Assembly: GCA_964404235.1 (NCBI GenBank)
Contig: CAYOJL010000112.1
Location: 1 to 5,342, forward strand
DNA length: 5,342 nucleotides
Direction of reading: 5' to 3'
Source of the DNA: CACEUX01 sp964404235
GTDB taxonomy: Bacteria > Fidelibacterota > Marinisomatia > Marinisomatales > UBA1611
Part shown: positions 1 to 5,342 of the stretch, in pieces
How the letters are laid out: every line of letters begins with the position of its first letter
Position numbering within the stretch: position 1 is the first letter of the stretch
Notes under the pieces: model-generated
What the model was told of the DNA's origin: nothing
What the model saw: the letters and a program-made list of their open reading frames with translations, nothing else
Databases searched by the model: none
Position numbers and translations under genes: made by a program

Positions 1-4
1 AACA

Positions 5-583
5 ATGCTGACGCGCAAAGTAAGGTTTGTTAAAGTGGATGACCCTGCTAGTCCAGATGGCTATAGATGGAAGATCGACGCATTGACCCCTATGGTAGGT
101 GGTTCTGGAGACAAGGTCACTTTAGTTGATCTGTCATTTTACTCTCTAACAGATAGCTTAGAGGTAGATGAATTGCTCTATTCTTTTTCTTCAGATGAAT
201 TGGGCGATCTTTACATCGACAGGGAATCTTTACCCGTATTTACTTCTTTTACCAGGGTTGCAGCTTACGCAAGTGTGACTAATAATGGCCCAGAATACAC
301 TACAGATAATACGGGCGTAGGTGAGTGGGTATTCTTGAATTATGGAAGAAATAGTCAACAGAGGGGAAGACGCCATCTGCATGATTCCGGTTTGTTCTTT
401 GATCAGGTCATGAATGATAATACACATTCTGGTGGTATGAGGGTTCATGGGCCTGGCCCAGGTCAGATACGAGGTGTGTTCCGTACGTTTATAGAGACCG
501 TTGACCTTGCAACCATGTTTGTATCAGATGGTGGATATAACACGAATGTATGGTCGATCCCTTATAGAGTAGAAAGACCTTAA
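5..583 (+). CDS. Hypothetical protein, probably 5'-truncated by the window edge
   Basis: I do not recognise this protein. The ATG at base 5 opens 192 codons ending in TAA, but the frame is also open through the few bases upstream, so this Met may be internal and the true start outside the window. The visible part has no signal peptide, lipobox or membrane segment. It is rich in Gly, Ser, Thr, Asp and aromatic residues with alternating polar and hydrophobic stretches, suggesting a soluble, mostly beta fold, perhaps an exported or surface protein whose N-terminal signal is missing. Notable segments are a basic, His-containing stretch around residues 115-127 (RNSQQRGRRHLHD) and a Gly/Pro-rich stretch around 142-156 (SGGMRVHGPGPGQIRG). 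The C-terminus (IPYRVERP) is followed 20-60 bases later by a strong terminator, so this gene ends its transcription unit and is not co-transcribed with serC. Coding status is fairly sure; function is unknown. Confidence 0.7.
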   Translation: MLTRKVRFVKVDDPASPDGYRWKIDALTPMVGGSGDKVTLVDLSFYSLTDSLEVDELLYSFSSDELGDLYIDRESLPVFTSFTRVAAYASVTNNGPEYTTDNTGVGEWVFLNYGRNSQQRGRRHLHDSGLFFDQVMNDNTHSGGMRVHGPGPGQIRGVFRTFIETVDLATMFVSDGGYNTNVWSIPYRVERP

Positions 584-604
584 GTCTGTTTCTTTAGAAA
601 CAAT

Positions 605-650
605 AGACCCCGCCAGTCAAAAACTCATTGAACTGGCGGGGTTTTTATTT
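605..650 (+). terminator. Strong rho-independent terminator after the first gene
   Basis: A perfect 10-bp GC-rich stem is formed by CCCCGCCAGT (608-617) and ACTGGCGGGG (632-641). Three more pairs (CAA 618-620 with TTG 628-630, one bulged A at 631) extend it inward, leaving a 7-base loop. The stem is followed at once by TTTTTATTT (642-650). This is a textbook intrinsic terminator in the + direction. It lies 24 bases after the stop codon of the upstream gene and separates that gene from serC. Confidence 0.95.
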
Positions 651-678
651 ATAAGCCGGTCTATTACCGGTAATTTAG
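648..678 (+). promoter_or_regulatory. Candidate Bacteroidota-type promoter for serC
   Basis: The Bacteroidota sigma-ABfr consensus is roughly TTTG at -33 and TAnnTTTG at -7, about 19-20 bases apart. Here TTTA (648-651) is followed after 19 bases by TAATTTAG (671-678), a 3/4 and 7/8 match at the right spacing. Transcription would start near 683-687, giving a leader of about 25 bases before the serC ATG at 710. The -33 element overlaps the T-tract of the preceding terminator. This is a consensus match read by eye, without experimental support. Confidence 0.35.
656..670. repeat. Short inverted repeat CCGGT-N5-ACCGG in the serC upstream region
   Basis: CCGGT at 656-660 and ACCGG at 666-670 form a perfect 5-bp inverted repeat with a 5-base AT-rich centre (CTATT). 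It lies between the terminator and serC, inside the spacer of the candidate promoter. It could be an operator half-site pair or a weak hairpin. It lacks a following T-tract, so it is not a second terminator. Its shortness means chance cannot be excluded. Confidence 0.35.
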
Positions 679-709
679 ACTCTGACGTATAAACGCAATT
701 TGAAATAAT

Positions 710-1792
710 ATGAAGATCTATAATTTTAGTGCAGGGCCTGCCTGTCTCCCAGAACCAGTTCTAAATGCTTCTAGTAAAGTAGCCATAGACTATAAGGGAA
801 CCGGCATGAGCATCATGGAAATGAGCCACAGATCAAAACCTATTGTTGATCTTTTCCATGAAACAACGTCAAGAATAAGAGAACTTCTTGCTATACCATC
901 CAATTATCATGTGTTATGGCTTCATGGTGGTGCGTCCATGCAATTTGTTATGGTGCCTATGAATTTGCTGCCTAATGGATCTACCGCAGATTATATAGAA
1001 ACAGGTGCGTGGTCCACGAAAGCGATCACAGAGTGCAATAAGGTGGCCACGGCCAATGTGATAGCTAGTTCTAAGCAGCGCGTCTTTAGCTATATACCAA
1101 AGGAATACAAGCAAAATAAAGAATCAAAATATTTACATATAACTAGCAATAATACGATATATGGAACGCAATATAAAGTATTTCCTAAGATAGATAATCT
1201 TGATGGGTCTCTTGTTGCTGATATGTCATCTGATATTTTATCTAGACCGATCAATGTATCTGATTTTGGACTTATCTACGCGGGTGCTCAAAAGAATATG
1301 GGACCTGCAGGAGTTACATTGGTGATCATTAGAGAGGACCTGATTGGTAATGAACTGGACCACTTGCCTACTATGATGCGTTATGATACCCATGTTAAAA
1401 AGGATTCCATGTTCAATACACCACCTGTATTATCGGTTTTTGTGGTCAACGAGACATTAAAATGGATAGAAGATCAAGGTGGTATGGTTTCTATAGAGAA
1501 TGCTAATAAACTAAGATCTGATAAGTTATACAAAGAGATCGAAAGAAATACTTTGTTCAGATCGCCAGTTGCTCTTGAGGATAGATCACCAATGAATATA
1601 CCCTTCGTATTTAATGATGATTCTATAAATGATGACGATTTTTTAAAATTTTGTGATTCTCGCGGTCTTAAGACGTTAAAAGGCCATCGTTCGGTTGGTG
1701 GTTTTAGGGCATCTATCTATAATGCCATGCCAGACGAAGGAGTAGATGCACTTATTAAGGCTATGCAGGATTTTGAAGATCGATCAACATAA
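710..1792 (+). CDS. serC: Phosphoserine aminotransferase (EC 2.6.1.52)
   Basis: SerC is a PLP enzyme that transfers the amino group of glutamate to 3-phosphohydroxypyruvate, giving phosphoserine in the cytoplasmic route to serine; it can also act in pyridoxal phosphate synthesis. The 360-residue length is normal for the family. The N-terminus (MKIYNFSAGPACLPEPVL) is the family signature and fixes the start. Visible active-site elements are SHRS (39-42), the phosphate-binding HGGAS loop (72-76), Trp101 in TGAW expected to stack on PLP, the SNNTIYGT block (146-153), Asp171 in VADMSSD expected to contact the pyridine nitrogen, Lys195 in GAQKNMGPAG as the Schiff-base lysine, FNTPP (235-239), and the GHRSVGGFRASIYNA substrate-binding segment (325-339). 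Nothing essential appears to be missing. No Shine-Dalgarno sequence precedes the ATG; the upstream bases are A/T-rich. The usual partner serA is not within the window. No terminator is seen after the stop, so read-through into the next genes is possible. Confidence 0.97.
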   Translation: MKIYNFSAGPACLPEPVLNASSKVAIDYKGTGMSIMEMSHRSKPIVDLFHETTSRIRELLAIPSNYHVLWLHGGASMQFVMVPMNLLPNGSTADYIETGAWSTKAITECNKVATANVIASSKQRVFSYIPKEYKQNKESKYLHITSNNTIYGTQYKVFPKIDNLDGSLVADMSSDILSRPINVSDFGLIYAGAQKNMGPAGVTLVIIREDLIGNELDHLPTMMRYDTHVKKDSMFNTPPVLSVFVVNETLKWIEDQGGMVSIENANKLRSDKLYKEIERNTLFRSPVALEDRSPMNIPFVFNDDSINDDDFLKFCDSRGLKTLKGHRSVGGFRASIYNAMPDEGVDALIKAMQDFEDRST

Positions 1793-1842
1793 AAAAGATA
1801 TTATCTACTGATCCTTGTACTTAGTTACATTTATCATAGACC

Positions 1843-2001
1843 ATGAATAAAATACAGAAGCAGTTAATAATGGTAGAGGTCATTGTAATATCTTTATTAC
1901 TCTGGCGGTATTACACCGATCAACTCACAATGATTAATGCGGTCCTTTATTCTTGTATCTATATAGCTTGTATGGGAGGATGGTTCTATTTCAAAGATTA
2001 A
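1843..2001 (+). CDS. Small putative two-helix membrane protein (52 aa)
   Basis: An ATG at 1843 opens 52 codons ending in TAA at 1999-2001, in the otherwise gene-free 216 bases between serC and the amidohydrolase gene. The peptide begins MNKIQKQ, with a basic N-terminus. A hydrophobic segment follows at about residues 8-21 (LIMVEVIVISLLLW, with one buried Glu), then a short polar linker (RYYTDQ), a second hydrophobic segment at about 30-50 (MINAVLYSCIYIACMGGWFYF), and KD at the end. This predicts a helical hairpin in the inner membrane with both ends in the cytoplasm. The stop lies 7 bases before the amidohydrolase start, a typical operon spacing. I do not recognise the family. Two clean hydrophobic blocks and the position support a real gene; the short length and lack of a ribosome binding site leave doubt. 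It could instead be an untranslated leader. Confidence 0.55.
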   Translation: MNKIQKQLIMVEVIVISLLLWRYYTDQLTMINAVLYSCIYIACMGGWFYFKD

Positions 2002-2008
2002 TTATGCT

Positions 2009-3668
2009 ATGTTGAATAAAATATTTCCACTGATCTTTATTATCTATGCTTGTTCTTCAACCAGCGTGATAGAAAAGGTCTATTATAATGGTGTTATATG
2101 GACAGGAAATAAGGATATTCCTTCTGCAAGTGCAATGCTGGTCCAAGGAGAGAAGATATCTTTTGTGGGTACTGATGACCAAACGCTATCCAGGGCCAGT
2201 GATCAAGCTGAAAAGATCGATCTAGAGGGTCGATTTGTTACACCTGGATTCATAGATAACCATGTGCATTTCATGAGTGGAGGTCTTCAGCTTTCACGCG
2301 TAGACCTACGAAATGCAAAGAGTAAGAAAGAATTTCAGGAGCTAATTGTCAAAGCAGATAATGAATTAGCAGAAGGCGTATGGATGCAAGGAGGGAACTG
2401 GGATCATGAGCTTTGGGGTGNNNNNNNNNNCCTGGATAGACCAGGTAGTAGATGATAGGCCTGTTTTTTTAGATAGGTTAGATGGGCATATGGCACTTGC
2501 AAATAGTAGTGCACTTACACTTGCAGATATAACAAAAGAGTCAAAGGATCCGGTTGGCGGGATCATTCTCAAAGATAGTAATGGTGAGCCTACTGGTATT
2601 TTAAAGGATCAGGCCATGGGTCTTTGCGGTAAGCTTATTCCTGGGTCTTCATTAGAAGAGTTAGACCATGCGCTAAAAAAAGCGACCGAATATGCTCTTT
2701 CTTTAGGTGTCACTCAGGTACATGATATGGGTTCTTGGACCGATCTTGAGACCTATAAACGTAATCATAATAAAGGTGATCTAAATATCCGTATCAAGAT
2801 ATATCCATGGTACACCAATTGGAAAGAGATCATTGATCATGTTAAGCAAAATGGACCTGGGGATGACTGGCTAAGATGGGATGGCATAAAGGGAATGATG
2901 GATGGTTCATTAGGTTCTAGAACGGCATGGATGCATAGACCATACTTGCCTGAGACCGGTTCAAAAGATAAGGAGAGCCTGCCTACTGTAGGCATCATTA
3001 CCCTAGATGACACAACAGATTTTAAATATTTATTAAGGGAAACAGATAAAGCAGACGTTCAGCATGCCGTACACGCAATAGGGGATAAGGCCAATGATTG
3101 GATATTAGAAGAATATGCAAAGATCAAAGAAGAATTTGGAGATAAGGATAGAAGGAACAGGATAGAACATTCACAGCATCTTTCACCTTCTGCCATAGAA
3201 AGATTTGCAAAGGATGATATTATTCCATCTATGCAGCCATATCATCTATATGATGATGGCTCTTGGGCCCACAAGAGAATTGGATATGATCTACTTAGTC
3301 GTACCTATATATTTAGATCACTTATCGATAGCGGAGCCAATTTAACGTTTGGATCAGATTGGACCGTTGCACCATTGGATCCTATCAAAGGTATCTATGC
3401 AGCAGTAACACGCAGGACCCGTGATGGTAAGAATCCAGATGGGTGGTTTCCCAATGAGAAGATAAGTATTGATGAAGCTTTAATGTGTTACACGATCAAT
3501 AATGCTTATGCTGCATTTTGGGATAAGACCACTGGATCGATCGAAACTGGTAAATATGCAGATTTTGTGGTACACTCATCAAACCTGCTCACTGCATCCT
3601 ATGAAGAACTTCTAGACTCGAGGGTCTTAAGAACAGTGGTAGCAGGAAAGGATCATATATTTGAATAA
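2009..3668 (+). CDS. Lipoprotein amidohydrolase, Amidohydrolase_3 (YtcJ-like) family, interrupted by an assembly gap
   Basis: This is a metal-dependent hydrolase of the amidohydrolase superfamily, whose members cleave amide or related C-N bonds; the substrate here is unknown. The N-terminus has a short hydrophobic signal with a lipobox-like IYAC, Cys15 being the likely lipidated residue, followed by SSTS. This predicts a lipoprotein beyond the inner membrane. Next come the beta-sandwich start (VYYNGVIWTG) and TPGFIDNHVH with the metal-binding His85-x-His87. After the N gap the frame shifts, and the same enzyme continues with WIDQVVDDRPVFLDRLDGH, DGSLGSRTA (2901-2927), HAIGDKA (His codon 3072-3074), EHSQH (3165-3179) and GSDW (Asp codon 3357-3359, the expected catalytic acid), then a C-terminal ETGKYADFVV sandwich return. 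The true gap must be 2 mod 3 longer than ten bases; 18 bases would give about 555 residues, normal for the family. It overlaps the next gene by one base. Confidence 0.9.
2421..2430. other. Assembly gap (run of ten N) inside the amidohydrolase gene
   Basis: Ten consecutive N replace unknown sequence. The coding frame before the gap (…WDHELWG, G codon at 2417-2419) and after it (WIDQVV…, W codon at 2433-2435) differ. Continuity needs a gap of 12, 15, 18… bases rather than ten. From my memory of YtcJ-like proteins, this stretch usually reads like WGGELPTREWID, which would need about 18 bases. The apparent frameshift is therefore most simply a placeholder artefact. Confidence 0.95.
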
Positions 3669-5254
3669 TGAAAAAATGGAGATCATACCATTCAGATCTA
3701 GCTAAGAGCTCCTATGATGCTATCATTATTGGATCAGGAATTGGAGGTCTATGCTCAGCGGCCTTGCTGGGATTAAAAGGGAAACGAGTACTCGTACTAG
3801 AGAAGCATTTTAAAATAGGGGGGTGGACCCATACATTCAAAAGAGGTAAATATGAGTGGGATGTGGGTATCCATTATATTGGTCAGGTCAATAAAGCACA
3901 TTCGGTGATTCGAAGATTATTCGATCTTATATCTGATAATAAGCTTGAATGGTCAAAAATGGATGATAATTATGACCGTATCATTTTTCCAGATCGTTCC
4001 TATGATCTTGTTGCTCCTAGACAGAGGTTCATCGATGATATGATATCTTATTTTCCTAAAGAAGAATCAGCTATCCTAGCTTATATGGATCTTTTAGATG
4101 AGGTGGCTAAAAGTAGCAGGGCTTATTTTGGACAAAAGGCACTATCAGGTGTCATGGGAGCATTATCCTATCCATTCATGACAAAAAAGTTCTTTAAATA
4201 TTCAGACCGTACCACGCTTGATGTCCTTTCTAGTCTGACCAGTGATCCTAAACTGATCGGTGTCCTTACCGGCCAATGGGGCGACCATGGTCTTCCACCT
4301 TCTCAGAGCAGTTTTGCCATGCATGCCTTTGTTGCACGTCATTATCTTGATGGAGGAAATTATCCAACAGGTACTTCAAGGAGGATCGCAGAGACGGTAT
4401 CAGACCTTATTGAAAAGAATGATGGTATACTGGCTGTAAATGCAGGTGTAGATCGAATAAAGCTTGAAAAGGGTAAAGCAGTTGGGGTCGTAATGGAAAA
4501 CGGCGATATCATTGAAGCTAAACATATTATAAGCAATGCTGGTGTTGTAAATACGAATAAGAATCTTTTATCAGAGGAACATTCCATATCATCCAAACTT
4601 GCAGATCAACTATCTACAGTTCAGCAAACAAAGAGCTATGTCTGCCTACATCTAGGACTCAATAGTTCTGCAAAGGATCTAGGTCTTAAAAATACGAACC
4701 TATGGATCTATCCAGATTATGACCATGATAAGTCAGTAGAGAATTATATTAATGATCAGAATGCCGATTTTCCTGTTCTATATGTTTCATTCCCTTCAGC
4801 AAAGGATGAGAAGTGGGATCAAGACCATCCTAACTCTGCCACAATGGAAGCTATTACCTTAGGCCGTTGGAGTTGGTATAAAAAATGGGAAGATCTCGCA
4901 TGGAAGAAAAGAGGTGAAGAATATGAAGCTGAAAAAGATAAACTGACAGATCGTATCCTTGATGTGGTATTTAAGCATGTGGATGGTATCAAAGATCATA
5001 TTGATCATAAGGAACTATCAACACCATTGACTGTAAGAGATCTGGCAAATTATCCAAAAGGGGAAATGTATGGTATTGATCATTCACCTGAGCGTTTCCG
5101 CCAAAGATGGCTTAGACCAAGATCGGATGTTAAAGGTCTTTATTATACTGGACAGGATATTACAACAGTCGGTGTATCAAGCGCGTTATTCTCAGGTCTT
5201 ATCACTGCCTCAGCTGTATTAAAGACCGATCTATCAAAAATGTTAAAAAGTTGA
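3668..5254 (+). CDS. FAD-dependent oxidoreductase, retinol saturase / carotenoid isomerase-like
   Basis: This 528-residue flavoprotein belongs to the superfamily of phytoene desaturases (CrtI), carotenoid isomerase (CrtISO) and retinol saturase (RetSat), which desaturate, isomerise or reduce C=C bonds in polyenes. The Rossmann FAD site starts at about residue 17: DAIIIGSGIGGL with G22-x-G24-x-x-G27, ending in VLVLEKH with Glu45 expected to bind the FAD ribose, then GGWTHTF (51-57). The block WDVGIHYIG (64-72) resembles RetSat-type proteins rather than classical CrtI. The C-terminal FAD motif is GLYYTGQD (490-497) followed by TTVGVSSALFSGLITA. There is no signal peptide, so it is cytoplasmic, perhaps membrane-associated through its lipid substrate. 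Database labels such as all-trans-retinol 13,14-reductase would overstate what is known; the bacterial substrate is undetermined. Its ATG overlaps the amidohydrolase stop (TAATG), so translation is probably coupled. No key motif is missing. Confidence 0.88.
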   Translation: MKKWRSYHSDLAKSSYDAIIIGSGIGGLCSAALLGLKGKRVLVLEKHFKIGGWTHTFKRGKYEWDVGIHYIGQVNKAHSVIRRLFDLISDNKLEWSKMDDNYDRIIFPDRSYDLVAPRQRFIDDMISYFPKEESAILAYMDLLDEVAKSSRAYFGQKALSGVMGALSYPFMTKKFFKYSDRTTLDVLSSLTSDPKLIGVLTGQWGDHGLPPSQSSFAMHAFVARHYLDGGNYPTGTSRRIAETVSDLIEKNDGILAVNAGVDRIKLEKGKAVGVVMENGDIIEAKHIISNAGVVNTNKNLLSEEHSISSKLADQLSTVQQTKSYVCLHLGLNSSAKDLGLKNTNLWIYPDYDHDKSVENYINDQNADFPVLYVSFPSAKDEKWDQDHPNSATMEAITLGRWSWYKKWEDLAWKKRGEEYEAEKDKLTDRILDVVFKHVDGIKDHIDHKELSTPLTVRDLANYPKGEMYGIDHSPERFRQRWLRPRSDVKGLYYTGQDITTVGVSSALFSGLITASAVLKTDLSKMLKS

Positions 5255-5342
5255 TCTGTCACTATTTTCTAGGTGAATAGCTATGCTAACTGACCTTGAA
5301 AACTTATTATTTTGTATATACATGGAGTACTAACAAGGCCAG
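5255..5342. other. Intergenic end of window, no supportable feature
   Basis: The 88 bases after the oxidoreductase stop hold no ORF of note on the + strand and no stem followed by a T-tract. Two weak inverted repeats are present (TAGC-TAT-GCTA at 5278-5288, and CCTTG at 5294-5298 with CAAGG at 5334-5338), too short to interpret. The transcript end of the preceding gene therefore lies beyond the window or depends on another mechanism. Confidence 0.6.

Noticed and set aside
230..448. Minus-strand ORF of 72 codons inside the first gene
   Set aside because: It lies opposite a longer ORF on the + strand, has no recognisable motif and no promoter or ribosome binding context; it is a shadow frame. 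The same holds for the minus-strand ORFs at 914-1114, 2366-2572 and 4360-4596.
448..460. Perfect palindrome TGGGCC-T-GGCCCA inside the first gene
   Set aside because: It is fully explained by the codons for a Gly-Pro-Gly-Pro repeat, and no T-tract or other context suggests a regulatory hairpin.
1826..1833. TACATTTA, a 7/8 match to the Bacteroidota -7 element, just before the small ORF
   Set aside because: No acceptable -33 partner is seen at the proper spacing, and the start site would fall almost on the small ORF's ATG. One short match in AT-rich DNA is not enough.
3644..3652. AGGAAAGGA upstream of the oxidoreductase considered as a Shine-Dalgarno site
   Set aside because: It ends about 15 bases before the ATG, too far for a normal ribosome binding site, and it is explained as coding sequence of the amidohydrolase. 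The TAATG overlap is the better explanation for initiation.
5278..5338. Weak inverted repeats after the oxidoreductase gene considered as a terminator
   Set aside because: The stems are only 4-5 bp, AT-rich or widely separated, and no T-tract follows them.
5282..5342. Possible C-terminal end of a converging minus-strand gene
   Set aside because: Two minus-strand frames stay open for 11-19 codons from the window edge, but that is expected by chance and neither shows a recognisable motif.

Overview
The window looks like a piece of a Bacteroidota genome, most likely a marine flavobacterium or a related metagenome-assembled genome. The DNA is AT-rich, none of the starts has a convincing Shine-Dalgarno sequence, SerC has the form common in Bacteroidota, and a promoter-like element of the Bacteroidota type (near TTTG-N19-TAnnTTTG) precedes serC. 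A run of ten N at 2421-2430 shows that this is a scaffolded draft assembly. All recognised genes are on the + strand.

Layout. (1) 1-583: the 3' part, or possibly the whole, of an unrecognised protein gene. A strong intrinsic terminator follows at 605-650. (2) 584-709: terminator, inverted repeat and candidate promoter for serC. (3) 710-1792: serC, phosphoserine aminotransferase of serine biosynthesis. (4) 1843-2001: a 52-residue ORF with two predicted membrane segments. (5) 2009-3668: a lipoprotein amidohydrolase of the Amidohydrolase_3 (YtcJ-like) family, interrupted by the N gap. The reading frame changes across the gap only because ten N is a placeholder; motifs on both sides belong to one enzyme of about 555 residues. 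(6) 3668-5254: an FAD-dependent oxidoreductase of the retinol saturase / carotenoid isomerase / phytoene desaturase superfamily, overlapping the amidohydrolase by one base (TAATG). (7) 5255-5342: 88 bases with no gene or terminator that I can support.

How the genes may work together. No terminator is visible between serC and the downstream genes, so serC, the small membrane ORF, the amidohydrolase and the oxidoreductase could share a transcript. The tightest link is between the amidohydrolase and the oxidoreductase, which overlap and are probably translationally coupled. The first is predicted to be outside the inner membrane and the second in the cytoplasm, so a direct complex is unlikely; a shared pathway is possible, but the substrate cannot be read from sequence.

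I see no CRISPR array, mobile element, rRNA or tRNA, and no clearly new defence or mobile system. The observations most worth a second look are the unannotated small membrane ORF, the coupled amidohydrolase/oxidoreductase pair, and a marked excess of GATC across the window.
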